This document shows positions 26,301-39,466 of a stretch of 64,000 nucleotides of DNA, one piece after another. The position numbers were made by a program, and so were the translations under genes. This DNA is from Progne subis subis (taxonomy: Eukaryota; Chordata; Aves; Passeriformes; Hirundinidae). Under the pieces are notes generated by a model. The model was not told where the DNA came from. It did not search any database and worked only from the letters and a program-made list of their open reading frames with translations. The stretch covers positions 2,449,001 through 2,513,000 of the forward strand of contig JAKJHU010000067.1 of NCBI GenBank assembly GCA_022316685.1, read 5' to 3'. Position 1 is the first letter of the stretch, and every line of letters starts with the position of its first letter.

Positions 26301-26936
26301 TGTTGCTGTGTGTTATTTGTTTTCATATTTTATTTTATTTTTATATTGGGTTTTATAATGTGTTCTGTACTCCCCTGTTATCCTGGAAAATGTTATATCC
26401 CAAGGTTTGTCCCTGCCCTCTTCCCTGTAAATCCTCACACACTCCTCCCAGTCCCCTCCTGTGAGTTCTGTCTGTCATTCAGCTGTTCCACCCAGCTTCT
26501 GGAGAGTTCGGGTAAGGACATCGAATGACAGGGCAAGAGCCAAAGAGATTCCTCCCTTTATGTTTCCTTGAATGTCCCTCCAGCCCTGTTCCACTCCCAC
26601 CTTATCCCTCATTGGGTGTTGGTTTGTCCCCTCCTTTGGCCCCTCCCCTGCATATAAGCCCAGAGCACAAGGTCGGCTGCGTCTCTAAATTTGGGCTGCG
26701 GCCTGGAGCAGAGGGCCAGACAAGACCAAAGACTGAATAAAAGCCCTTGGATTTGCCCTCGGATCAAGTCTGACTCCTTTCCTTCGCCATCGCCAGGGTC
26801 TCTCTCTCGTGATAAGAGGAAAAGCCCTCTGCTGCCTCTTGGGTTTTTAGGACCCAGGGGAGTTCTTTTGTCTTGTCACTGTCTCGAGCTAGCCTGGGCA
26901 AAATGGAACGAGGAGCTCTGAGAGAGACAAGTGACA
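26301..26936 (+). mobile_element. Solo ERV LTR, family A copy 2 (long U3)
   Basis: This copy starts TGTTGCTGTGTG and ends GAGAGACAAGTGACA. The flanks TCAATG (26295-26300) and TCAGTG (26937-26942) are a 6-bp duplication with one mismatch. The TATA-like ATATAA (26653-26658) and AATAAA (26736-26741) are both kept, 83 bp apart. At 636 bp it is about 100 bp longer than its sister copies, because about 107 bp of U3 (26460-26566) has no counterpart in them. It is either the longer ancestral form or an insertion-bearing subfamily. No internal viral genes are present. Confidence 0.9.
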
Positions 26937-29900
26937 TCAGTGAATGTCAAAGAAACTAAGATTAACTTGTTTTGAGACTGAGATGCCACATTTATGGTCT
27001 CTTTCAGAAAAAAACTATTATTTTCCATTGTATCTGTTCACAAACCTAGAAGTGAAAGGTTCATACCCCTTTATTCATTCTTCCAAATTAGTTTGCATTA
27101 GTTATTCACTTTAAGGCCAGAATAAATGTAACAGACTGATGGAAGATTATTTCACATACATTATATGATAGATGGAATAAATTAGATTGTCATCCTCTGA
27201 AACAAAAGTGGAAAGAAACAATGGTTTAAAAGATTGCAATAACTAGTACATGGGAAAAGCGCAAATACTTCTGTTCAATTTCACCTTTTGATAACTATTG
27301 AAGCACTGGCTAGTTCACTGTCTTCCGAAGCTGGAAAGTTGGTTTACCCAGCATCCCATGTGAGGGAAAGCTCTTCCCATTCCTGGCCATAAAAGGAATA
27401 GAAGATAGAAACAGCACTCTGTTGTAAGCCACATGCAGCACAAGACCCATGCACCAAAAGCATCACTGATCTATTAAGCAAATTAAAAATTAAATTTTCT
27501 CCCTTCAGTTCATTTAAGTTACACTTCCACTTCTTCCTGGGTGACCCAGAAGAAGATATCTTATGCTTTGGTATATCAGCTGATGTAGACTATGACATGA
27601 TTAAGAGCTGTTTGTAAACTGTCTCTCAGCTACACAAACTACCAGCTACCATTCTCTTTGGACTGCTGTGACTTGAGCTATATTTACATTTACAACACTA
27701 TAGCGGATGATTTAGGCTAATCTTGGATGAAAGCTCTAGAAAGACCTGTGATACAAATACAAGTAGGTGCATAATGAAGAGGAAACAGTACACAGTAGCA
27801 TTAAAAATCCTTTTTTTCACTTTTGATCTGGGTTCTTCATCCTTTAGGCATTCTGCATCTGTGTCTAAGGTTTGTATTAATTTTTGCATGCTTCAACACA
27901 AATGATTAGCAGCATTATTCCCAAAACCACAAACTATTGCTCCTGCCACAGTAGGTTACAGACTCTTAATTTTTCTTCATAATAGAAGTATTTACTCCTA
28001 AATAATTCATATATCATATTAGGATCCAGGTTAAATATAATGCTTACAAGCTCACACTCAAAGGCATACTAAGGATATGTTAAGCAAAGAAAGACAAGAA
28101 AGAAAATCACACTGTTGTGTGATTCCCCCATAGCCTGAAGGAAGTAATTTCTTATTTTCCCTTTCCAGTCTCCAAGGAAATCTTTAACATTAATTCTGTC
28201 AAGTTGTAGCTTAAAAACAGAAATCAGCACATGAAGCTGCCAGAACACTGAATTAAACAAAAGTGCATGGTTCTATAGGCGTAAATCCCAGGGAACATAG
28301 TTAAAAAACAAAACAAGAACAAGTGATTCCAGTTCATCTCACACTATTGAATAGGTCAGTGATTTCCATCCACAGTCATGGCCAAATTATCTCTTCCAGC
28401 TCAAAGAAAGATGTGTTAATTGCAAAGTGAACAGTACATGATGTTTTACCATTCACTAAGAATTCTCCTAGAATTCACCTCTCCTTAGATTACTGCAGCT
28501 TGAGCTGAAATGTCTGAAATTAACTGAGCCACAGAGAATTACAATAGAATTTCAGCAGCTAACCATATAATAAATGCATTTCAGCATCAGCACACACGGA
28601 GTATATACATTTAATTTTTGCAAATGTATATGGGTTGTGGCTTAGAAATCACATTAATATTTACGCAACCCCTCCACTAGGACAAGCTGTTACATTAAGG
28701 TTGCATGCAGTTTCCATTAAATCAGTGGGTGACCACATATCTGAGATGTAGAAGCAGTAATTGCCACACACTTGCACCATCTCCCTTGGCCATCTTTCTA
28801 CTGATTAAATGGAGCCTGGGGTGACTACACTCATCTTGCATTTCTGAAGTAGAATAAACAGAACTGCAGCAGTCACTTGGCGAACACAAGTGTTCTTTTG
28901 CAGTCGGGCTGAGTAACAAAGCATGCAAACCTGGGCTGCCTGCACTTGTCTGGCTGTCAGTGAATGAATGCAGAGAGAATCACTGTGTGATGTAAATTGT
29001 TTCTCAGTTAAAAATAAACAAACCATGAACCAAAAGCAAAATTATAAGTCTAAGATAGACCTACCTTGATTGAATAACTCTCCATGCTCCATATCTAAGA
29101 ATTCCTTGTATTTAATGAGTAAAATAATAAGTTGTATGCTTATAAATAAATTTCTCAGATAGTTGAAGATGTTAATTTTGGCAGTTTCTACCTCTGAGAA
29201 GGACTTAGAGACACTGACAATTGTTGAAGTATCTCAATTCAGTCCTGTTTCATAGGTTCTGGTAAATGCAAGTCCTTGTTACACAAAGGAGTACAAGAAA
29301 TATGAAAAATATTGTAAAGTGATAAAGCTTTTGTTTTATCACTTCTATCAGTGTATGAGAGTAGAGGTGAGGGTATGTTCTGAGATGCTATGTCATAAGC
29401 ATTTTTGTTGAATATAAATTGGCAGGGAGTGATGTGCTGAGAGATGAGGGATGTGAAAATGTTTAGTTTCCAAACTTCTTATTCGAACCAAAACTGTTGA
29501 CCTGTACTTTCTTATTTGAAGTATGCTTCACCTAATGAAGCAAAGATATGACTTCCTTCACCAGTCATAGCGTGATTTCCTCATAACAGACAGCAGTTAA
29601 TAAAAGATGAAGCATAATCATGTGACCACATTGAAAATATTAGCAGATGTTAAACTGTTACAGTGATCTATTTAGCAAGATCAGCCTGAAGAAGTAAGTC
29701 AAGGGGGGATTTTATTCTGGAGAAATGAGACAGCAGTGGAACTGATTGGTCTGTAACATTGAAATCAGTTTTGAACTAGTGTGTTCCCAATGAGGATGTT
29801 ATTTTTCTGACTTCTTAACAAGTACATAATCACAAGCACTTAGCATAAATTTCCATCTTTGTATGTATTTGGATATAAATAAATGACTGGACTGTTCTCA

Positions 29901-31665
29901 GCCATTTGGGGAAAAAAAGAAAAAAAAAACAAAAACATAAAAATAGACAAAAATAGAAATATAGAACACACTGATTTTTGTAAAAATAAGCCGTACTGTT
30001 TTATGCATACCTTAGCTCAAATACTGTTAAAATTAAAAAAGTAGGAAATGGTTGCTCTGCATTCTCAAGTCTTACCCATACACAGATATGTGTGTGAATC
30101 AACAAACACAGGTAACCAAAGGCAACCACTAAACCACAGCTGAAAAGCAAAGAGAAGATTTATTTTATTACCTCACTGACAAGGCTGAGCAGTAGAGACA
30201 CATAGGGACACACAAGCTCGGTTAGGCTCAGCTCATTGTAATGACCAGGGAGGCTCAAGCATGGCTGTGAGTGTGTTATCTCTACACAGGAACTCTCCTT
30301 TTTAAAACAGGCAGAGGATTGACAGCAGTAGGCATAATACACAGGAGTTTTCCCACATGGACAGTGTTTAATCTCTAATTCATTTGTTCTGTTATTAATA
30401 TATAATATTTTGTATACCATCTCATAACAGCACAAATACTTAGCAGTTGATGTTGTATCCCTCTGTTCAATTTGACTAATGAAAAACCCCACATTGGTTA
30501 CATTACATCAGGAAACCAGCTAATTGACTGTGATTCATTTAACCTTATACATATTTGATACAACTGTAAAATCAATATATGAGACTGCTTATTATTTTCT
30601 AATATTACAAATAGAACATTACTGCTATATACTAGATAAGAATGTGAAGATAGGTGGACATTTGGCTTGACAAAGTAGAGTAAGTCTTGTTTTATCTTGA
30701 AAGATTGTCTTTGGGAATATGATAAATTATCAGTTGTCCTTTTAATTTTTTAGTGTCCCCATAAATTAATCCTGCTAATTTATCCTGCATAATGAAATAT
30801 TAGATTAAAACTGTAGTCCTGACCTATTATACTCTCCTTATTTGCATGAATTTAATATATAATTCCCTGCTCTGTAACGATTCATGAATATGTTTAACTT
30901 TCTTCACCTCAGTAATCTTTAATGCAACATAAAGGTAAACATATAAATAAATCTCCTTTTTAAACAGCATCCAAAGAAAATACTAAGGAGACATCTTCTA
31001 TATACAATAAGTGGTTCTGTATTTCCTTGTATATTAAATAGAAACTATTGAGCATACTGGGATTTTCAAACCAGCAAACTTACAGGAAAAGTCTCAACTT
31101 ACCTCAAGGAGTTTAGACTGTTTAGACATTGATAACTCACTTTTCCCTGTCATTCAATAACACATTGTACAGTTTTAACATTTATATCAGTTGGAGGAGA
31201 AGTATCTCTTCAGATTTCAAATCTTTCAAACTCATTTGAGAAAATCCCTAAATTACAGATGAGTAGATCACTGATGTCTATTAAATTATGAAAAGCTATG
31301 ATTGCCACACACTAGTACTCTTAGCATAAAAATAGAGAATTAGTGTAAAAAAGAATATTTCATTGTTCTTTTTGAGGTTGACAGAATTGAAACCAATGCA
31401 GGTTTTGACTTTCTCTAATGGCAAGTCACCATGTTTTCCAGAGAGATTGGACCTTGGCAGTACTGGGTGTCAGACTTCAAAAACTTTAAATTCTTCATCA
31501 AAGTCAAAGTTGGTTTTTGTGCCAGTGCTTTAGTATCTCAAATGTAGTCTCATGTAACATTTCTCAGATTCTCATTTATCTCAGTATTCAGTTTCCAGCA
31601 TTTACTTCAGTGCAAACCACTGCTGTATTAGGTTTGGGCAGAAATCCCATAGCAGGACTGATAAC

Positions 31666-31691
31666 TTTTTTTTTTTTTTTTTTTTTTTTTT
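31666..31691. repeat. T26 homopolymer
   Basis: Uninterrupted T run with no element identified beside it. Confidence 0.95.
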
Positions 31692-33047
31692 CTGTGATCT
31701 CTGAGTGTTTTATTATGCACCACTTGGGTTAGCAATTGCACTGAAATTTTAAAATCTTTGTGCAGTCCCTCATCTGTGAATCTCATATCTCAGTCTGAAA
31801 ATCAGAATTGCCAGGAATTTCTTTAGCTAACAGCCAGAGCCTTGTTTCACTTCTGCTTCAAATCTGCTGTAGCACATGGCTTACTTGATTTTCTTTGTGT
31901 GTTTAGGGCTGCAGAGTTCCTGCTGAGGTTCTGATATGAGTGCAAAGCAAAGTAGGCTCCTAAAAGAAATTAACAGCCCTCTTATTGCTAATTAAAAGCT
32001 CTTTGCTTTCTCTCCACATGGTCATTGCAGCTGCTTCACATCCTCTCAATGTTTCGAAAACACATAAATTCAAAGACAATATTGTGAACAGCACCTGGCA
32101 CTTGCTGCACCTGCCGTGATGAGACTATATTTCATTCTGTCAGTAAATTAAAATTCTCCAGAGCTGAAAAGGATGTTTTTTTTTCTCAGTCAACCTCTTC
32201 CATTTTCCCCAGTGGTAAAGAGACAGTAGTTTTGCTTCCATTTTCGATACTAAATATATCATATTGTTGTTTGCTTCAGTGGTGCAGACACCTGCCTCCT
32301 GCTGTAAATGTTGTGTTCCACTTTGGAAAGATTTCCCCAGGGTTCCACATTCAAGTATTGGCTTGTAACTATGGCTTAATATCATGTCAAAATCTCTTAA
32401 GGAAGATGCAGCTTGTCAAGTCATCTCAGGATTGAACCTCTATCTAGTGAAATTCGGAAAATATCCTTTGAGTGTTTGAAGCATGAGAAGACAAATAAAA
32501 GGCTAGCAAGTCATTTGTAAAGATAATAGCTAACAGCATGTGTTTTCCCCTTCCCTCCCCCACTTTCCATTAATGTTGATAAAGGGAGAAGAGCAGACTA
32601 CAGGTCAGTGATCTTTGTTATTTATATTCAGGTCAAAGAAAGTTCCAAACTTTTGTTTTTTGAACGGCATCAAAATGGAAGGAAAGAGAAAGAAAACCTC
32701 AATCAAATTGTGGTAGATTTAAGCTCTGATAATTTGATCTCAGATATTATTTTCAGAAAATAAATGGAAACAGGAGGTTTTTCACGATAAAGAATTTTAC
32801 AAACAACAGGATTTGGCTGGATCCTTGTGGCATGATGGTGCCATGTTTGCTAAAGTAAAGGAGGAGGTTTGTTGTTTTTGTTTTTTTTTTAAGAAATCCA
32901 CAATGTTTGAATTAAAGGAATTACTATTTGACTAACAAAATTATTACTTGGCACTTTTAAAATACGAGAGGACTTCCCAGCAACTTTTAATAGGGGTTAC
33001 ATGAAAAAGGTATTCACATATTATCAAAAGGGTATGTGTCCCTTTCT

Positions 33048-33049
<2 letters not shown>

Positions 33050-33084
<35 letters not shown>
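33050..33084. repeat. T35 homopolymer
   Basis: Uninterrupted T run of about 35 bases. Confidence 0.95.
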
Positions 33085-33087
<3 letters not shown>

Positions 33088-35794
33088 TCAAGGAAATGGT
33101 TCTCTAGGTGAATATTAACCTCTTCTCAAATTTCTATATAGTTCAAAAATTTGTAATAATATTCCCCAGCAAAGGGAGAAAACCAAAACCCAACAGCAAA
33201 TCACAACACCACTTTGGATTAAAACCTAATAGGGACAAGGGTCTTAAATTAATGTTCTTTTTCACCCTAACAGTATCTCTTTAATAAAATAAGTATATTA
33301 CAATCAAGAGCAGCAAAAGGACTTCAATACATAACTGTTCCTTTCCTCTCCCAAAGTCCTCCCTTTTGTCCTCAGCTAGAGTCCTCATAGCAGACCCACA
33401 CCTGTAAGTCTGCTGGCTGGAATGGCAGTGGGTGTGCTTGGCATGAATGTAAAATCTCACAGTTTAACACATCATGGCAAAATCTTAATGGAAGAAGCCA
33501 AGGAGAACTCACAGTTCCCACTCAAAGAAGAACATGACATAGAGAAAAGGAAATACTAACATTTGACTGAAGAGTTGTTACAGATAGAAGGGAAATATCA
33601 TTTGGGCTGTTGAAGCCCTAAGAAAAATATTTTTCATGGAATGCCTGTTATTCACACATAGTGTCTAACACTAACTGACCTCCACTAACAGGTCTAAGTG
33701 AATTTTACTGAAGGCTGATCAAATCTATGTGAATTCATATTACCATCATTCACAAGACATACATGAGAACTGAAGTTTCAATTGATTACTTTAGAAGGTT
33801 AATTTGTGGGCTTCACTACCCTAAGACATACAATTTATGAAATCCCTAAGAAAGAAAGTGAAAGGTGTATATGTTACATATACGAAGCAAATTCTTCACG
33901 ATTTTTAGATGTAGTCAAGTAGGAAAAGAGTTCAATTTCAATTGTTACAATGTTGAGCTTGTTTTGAAACATAAAAGAATTGAGAAAACATGATAAAAAC
34001 AAAGCCAGTCAGAGGAACTTCTAAGATAGAACACACACAAACCTCGACATCCCACATTCTCAGATACTAAATTTAGATCAGCAAAGTTCATGTCCACCAT
34101 TCAAGATGAGAGATTTGAAGAGAACTGCAAATATGCAGAAAGAAGTTGCAAGTAAGGTGATTGCAATATTTAAATTACTGTCAGAAGAAGAGACGGACTG
34201 TGAGGTCATCTGTATAACAAATAAAGATTTGATGCAGTCCAGGTTCTGGAAGATAAAGTTGATTAAATAAGACATAAATCCCTTGTTTTTTAAGAATGGA
34301 GATATCTATTTACCATAAAAATTAAAAAGTTTTGTGGCAGATGGAACAACATACCCATATAAAAGACAACAAAAAGTTCTGATATAAAAAAATATTATGT
34401 TTTGGACCAGAAGCAAGTCAAAGGGGTACTGCGGTTTATATTATGTAAGCACAATTAAAATATCTTAATAATCTGTTCAGAGAATTAATATTTTAAAATC
34501 TGTACACATCAAAGAAAAGTAGAACTTCAGATTTCACTAATGATCTTGAGTTTGTATCTGGCAATCAGGCTACAGTATTTTAACATAACTTAAATTCTAG
34601 AAAGTGTAATGCAGGCACAAGAATGAATAGAGATTTTTTGAGATGTTTCATTTTTTAAGTTTATAACCACCAATCACTTTTGAAAATCTTGTGATAAAAA
34701 GACACGAAGAAGAAAAAGCTAGTTTCCATGTTTCAGGAATGTTGTAACAAAACAGGCTAATTAGTATGCTTTCACTAAAATTGGGGAAACTGCAGAGTAA
34801 ATAGATTTTTATTTTACATGGCTTTATTTTGATCCTTGTGGGATTTTTCTGATGCAAAACTAAAACAAATTATTTTTGTCCAGTAACAAATATAATTTGA
34901 ATATTGTTAACTTAATAGACTTCTCTCCCCTCTAGGTGTTGGACCAGAATTTATATATATTCTTTCAGGCAGTTGGGAAAAATATCTTTTCTCCTTTTCC
35001 CATTTTATTGGTATAACTTTCTTTAAAACCTAATGCTATGCAAAAGCTTTATGTCTTGTCCCTGTCACTGACAATGACCCAATACTATTTTATGCTTAAA
35101 TTGTCAATGTATGTATTCTTGTTGAACAAATACCTTAGAAAAATTAATTTCCTTCCTTGTCACACTAAGACAAAGAAACCCAATTGCATATAGTAGCTGA
35201 GTGGTCAATGGTATTTTTCTAAGCATGGTTTCCCAGGGCTCTCTTTAAGGCCTACCAAAGACAATAGAAGACTTAAACTGATTTCAGTGTGTACTAGAAA
35301 ACTTTCAGGATATTCTCTCATGAATTGTACAAGACAAGATATGTTTAAAATTCTAACATAACAAAATAAAGATGAGTCATACAGATGCCATGAACCAAAA
35401 TGAGCTATTGTCATCAGAGATAATTTTTTGGTACTAAAGGATATTTTATTCCTCTAGACATAGAAGACAAATTGTATTTAGACCATGTCCTTTGGTAACA
35501 TCTTTAGACACTGCCTTTACTGGAAAGCAAACCAGTTCACTAAACACCAAGTATGCTGACTCACAGGGGAGAAGGATATAAATAACCTTTTCTCTGATTA
35601 TATCAGAATAGGCATCTCTTTTGGGATGATAAGGGCTTCAGTGGATCAAGCAGGTGCTGAGAAGTTGAGTGATAGTGATATACTTCGGGCCTTGTCTAGA
35701 CTGAATGTTTTTCCATATGGGAGTCCAAATACTGTATCATCTTTGATAAGGCATATGAACTTACTTCTATGATAGTTGAGAATGAGACTGTATG

Positions 35795-36232
35795 AGTGAT
35801 TAGAGGTCTGGAGAATCTGCTCTGTGAGAAAAACCTGAAAGAGATGGGTCTCTTCTCTCTGGAGGAGTAAAGGCTCAGAAGCACTTAATCAAAGTATTCC
35901 AGTATTTAAGGAATTAAGGAAAGAGAAAGATCATTCTCTCTCTTCATAAGCAGCCACATAGAGAAGACAAGGGACAGCAGCTACAAGTTGCACTGGGAGA
36001 GATTTAATAATAAGGTAAGAAAGGAATTTTTTGCAGTGAGAACAATCAATCCCCATGGACTACCTCGACAGCGGCATTGTAGTTTTTTCATTGCTGGAGT
36101 GTTTCAGCATGCAGTTGCATGGGGCGCTAGGTAATCTCATCTAGATTCCATTTCACACCAAAGGTTGAACCAGATGAGCTTCTCAAGGTCCCTTCCAAAC
36201 TGGGCTGCTCTACAATTCTATCATTCCATGAA
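35795..36232 (+). mobile_element. CR1 LINE fragment, 3' end
   Basis: Reads forward as degraded CR1. The order is 'tgattagaggtctggag', 'gagatgggtctcttctctct' (the ORF2 C-terminal GLFSLE motif), 'gagatttaataataaggtaa', then 'gatgagcttctcaaggtccc' and an 'attctatcattccatg' tail. That tail is the typical CR1 3' terminus. Frameshifts and stops break the ORF2 frame, and the copy is strongly 5'-truncated. It lies tail to tail with the next CR1, about 40 bp away. Confidence 0.85.
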
Positions 36233-36271
36233 AAGTGACTGCTATACTCTCCCATAAGGTTAATAACCAAA

Positions 36272-36836
36272 TCACAGAAATATATATGTTGAAAGGAATA
36301 TCCAGAGGATATATAGTCATCACTTCTTTTGAAATGAAGGTCTATGGTCTAATTATATTAAATTGTTCAAGAGCTCTTTCAATCAATTTTTGAATGTCTC
36401 CAAGAATAGAAACTCCACAAACTCTTTGGGTAACTTTTTCTAGTGTTCAACTACCTTTAAGTGACTCAGACCTTCCCATCTTCCAGATTGTTTCTATCAC
36501 CTTCATTGTGCGTATCTAGGGAATCCAGCTCCATCTTTGTTTCCTCTAATCAGATGCAGACAAAAAGCCTTATTCTTTCAAAGATGAATAAACCAAATTT
36601 TCTTACCCTCACCTGCATCCCACTTCCAAAGTCTTTGTTCCATGGAGATCCCAAAATGGAACACTGCACTCCAGATGTGGCCTCACAATTGCCAAATAGA
36701 GTGGAAGAATTGTTACTGTGGACCTGACAGCTGCATTCTTGGTAATACTGTCCAATATGTCATCGGCCTTCTTTGATGCATGGCTACACACTGTCCACCA
36801 GGAACCTTTTATGCAAAACTGCATTTCTCCCAGTGA
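36272..36836 (-). mobile_element. CR1 LINE fragment, ORF2 C-terminus and 3' end
   Basis: The minus strand encodes a decayed end of the CR1 reverse-transcriptase ORF2, including LYLAIVRPHLE followed by a PFWD segment (the LYLALVRPHLEYCVQFW region of intact CR1). The plus strand shows 'actccagatgtggcctcaca' and 'gtccaccaggaac', known CR1 antisense blocks. The 3' terminus is near 36272. Frames are interrupted, so it is a dead copy. Plus-strand frames here are antisense noise. Confidence 0.85.
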
Positions 36837-38261
36837 ATCTTCTACATGGTCAGTTAAATCCAACTGTCAGCTTCTAAAGTAGTGAAAGAATTTCTGTCCT
36901 TTGACATTGTTTTAAGAATGCTTAGTGCAATCAAAATTTAGGGAGTTTAGTAGGCATTTCTGTTGACTTTGTCCACACTAAACTTAGGTTTTGTTTTTTT
37001 TCAGAAAATATATTTCTGACAGGATGTGCTTAAGAAGACTTGCAATGAATTAACAAAAAATTGTCCCCTGACTCAAAACCTAAAGTTCTTGCAATCAGAG
37101 CGTAGTGTTAAGTGTGCCTTTCAAAAAATTGCTAGCTTTTTCTATAGTACTTCATTTAAAAGTGAAGATTTGGATGAAATACTGCTTTGCTGGCTGGCTC
37201 AAATATGACTTTCATTCAAAATATTTTATGTATTTCTTCTAATTGGGACTGTATTACTCCTTTTATAAAATCCTTCTTTTGTCAGGAAAAAAAGGAAGAA
37301 AAAACAAAAAACCAATTGACTATCAAAACTTTATCTTTTTTTCTTTTTGACTATTCTTGTAGTAATGAAAATTAAGTGCAAGTGTTTTATCTTCAATGAG
37401 ACAGCCAGTTACCATTTTACACTACAGCTCCAGTAATGAATTTCTGCCTGAAGAATTTACAATGGGACACAAAAGGAGTTGACATTTGTGCTGGAATTAA
37501 AATGTTAGCACTCTTTTTCTAAATGTGAATTGTCCTAAGTATGTAGTCCAAACTATTAATGTTGTAGGAAGGGTCACTGACATTTGCAAATGAGTTATGT
37601 CAAAAATATTAGTAAAGCAGCCTAAGAGAAAGCCGTATCTGATTGTCAGAACTATTTTTAACATTGTTTAATAGTTGTACAAAAAAAGAGTTGAGAAATG
37701 TCCTGACTTACATTTCTATCTTTTTCACAAGCAGGTTGCCTTTTGCATCTTTTAGAACTATAATGCTACACATCATAATGATTATTTCCAAAATACAAAG
37801 TACTGCATGATTAGGGATCTTTAAATATATAGCATGTTGGGAGAACTTCATAAAGAATGGGTGACCTGAAGAGATTTGAACTAGATCAAGCTCTGCAACT
37901 GTTTGCTTTCTGAGGCATGTAGGTAAATTGAGTGTCAGTGCTTTTATACCAATAGACTTTAAAAAATTGTTTTGCAAGCTGTTACTGTAAAAATCTTCTA
38001 CCACCTTCACAAAAAACATATTCTTTTCAAACAGAACAAAACCCGTAATACCAGTTCTCATTTATTAATAGTAAGCTTCTGAAAAACAGTTTCCCATTCT
38101 GTTTACAGCCCTTTTGGGAGACTATCACAGTTAAAGAAGCAAAGAAGATGTTCTTTCCTGTTCGGCAGCTATTCAGGCATACTTTTACATACAGATCCCT
38201 GTTGTTCTTGTCTTCAAAGAAGGGTAGGTCAGATTCCTATGGTACAGAGAGGAGGATGATG

Positions 38262-38298
<37 letters not shown>

Positions 38299-38681
38299 GG
38301 AATTGTGTACCTTAATATCTTTTGAGAAACCAAAGAGTGCCTGCTGCCAGGGTTCCTTTTAATGTCAATGTTAAGACTTGTACAAAAGTCAAATGCAATA
38401 TGACATTCTTCAGATGAAGTGCTAGCTATTTCTTGTTGACTTATTATTCTGTTAGTATACTAATTGTAGTATCAAAGGTGTTCCCTAGGTTGTTTTGAGG
38501 AAGGCTACTTGAGGTAGCTGGTTATGAAGACTGACATTGTCTCTCATGCTAAGAGAATGTTAATATTGTGTCACCATTTAATCCAGTATAATTTTTTCGT
38601 GTAAAATTTCCTGGTTTTCTGTGATGTCTATCTTGTACAGCTTGATAATTCCACCTATGTCAGGAGTACAGTCTGCAAATT
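36837..38681. other. AT-rich non-coding DNA
   Basis: No supported gene. It contains A33 at 38264-38296. It ends in CAAATT (38676-38681), the left target-site copy of the next LTR. Confidence 0.6.
38264..38296. repeat. A33 homopolymer
   Basis: Uninterrupted A run with no retroposon body recognised upstream. Confidence 0.95.
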
Positions 38682-39217
38682 TGTTGCTGTGTGTTATGTG
38701 GTTTCATATTGTATTTATTTTTTACATTGGGTTTTATAATGGTTTGTTCTGTACTCTCCTGTTCTCCTGGAAAATGTAATATCCCAAAGTTTGTCCCTGC
38801 ACTTCCCCCTGTCCCATCTCCCACATTCTTCCCAGTCCCCTTCCTTGAATGTAATCCAACCCACTTCCACTCCCACCTTATCCCTGATTGGGTATTGGCT
38901 TCCCAGAGCCCCTTCTCTGGATATAAGCCCAGACTATGCAGCTGGGTGCCCTCTTGATCTGGGGCTCGTGAGCCAGGCTTGGTCTGGGGCAGCACCACAG
39001 AAGAAGACTGAATAAAGCCCTGGTTTCACTCCCTGGATCAAGTGCAAGATCTCTCCCTTTGCCACCAATGGGGGTCTCGCTCTCTCATGCTAAGGGAAAG
39101 GCTCTCGGCCGCCTCCCACGTTTTTAGGACCCTGAGGAAACTCCTTTGATCTGTGGCTTGTCTCAGGCTAGCTGGGGCAAAAATGAAGCTGGGGCTCCAT
39201 GGGAGAGACAAGCCACA
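38682..39217 (+). mobile_element. Solo ERV LTR, family A copy 3
   Basis: This 536-bp LTR starts TGTTGCTGTGTG and ends AAGCCACA. It has a perfect 6-bp target-site duplication, CAAATT at 38676-38681 and 39218-39223. ATATAA (38931-38936) and AATAAA (39011-39016) lie 80 bp apart, matching copy 2. It lacks the 107-bp U3 segment of copy 2. No gag, pol or env sequence is next to it. It is the cleanest of the three family A insertions. Confidence 0.92.
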
Positions 39218-39389
39218 CAAATTTATCTAATAAGAAATTTCTTTTCACATTTTAAACCATCTGATTTAACAGACAATTCAGATTTGTGCCAGTCATAGGG
39301 AAAATTAGGAGGTAAGTTCTTGGAGAAGATACAAAGGAAATGTGAGAACGAATGAGTAAATCCTGCTAGATACACCTTCTTGCTTTTTA

Positions 39390-39466
39390 TTATAAAATGA
39401 CTACCTAAAGGGAGTAGTGTATATAATTTACCTTGACTTTTCTAAGGCTTTGGCACAGTAATCTAC
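39390..39466 (+). mobile_element. CR1 ORF2 relic, left part
   Basis: Translates in one frame to IYLDFSKAL, matching the YLDFSKAFDTV motif in the CR1 reverse-transcriptase domain. The match breaks at 39467, where an LTR begins, and resumes at 40191 with downstream ORF2 sequence. Confidence 0.8.

Larger units (their letters stand above)
26937..35794. other. Long AT-rich non-coding stretch
   Basis: Nearly 9 kb without a supported gene or recognised transposon. It includes an A-rich patch (29910-29950), T26 (31666-31691) and T35 (33050-33084). The 110-codon minus-strand frame at 30160-30492 shows no known domain. Confidence 0.55.

Noticed and set aside
30160..30492. 110-codon minus-strand cysteine-containing frame
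   Set aside because: No spacing of cysteines matches a known fold and no gene signals are present.
36461..36727. 88-codon plus-strand frame
   Set aside because: Antisense to a CR1 ORF2 relic.
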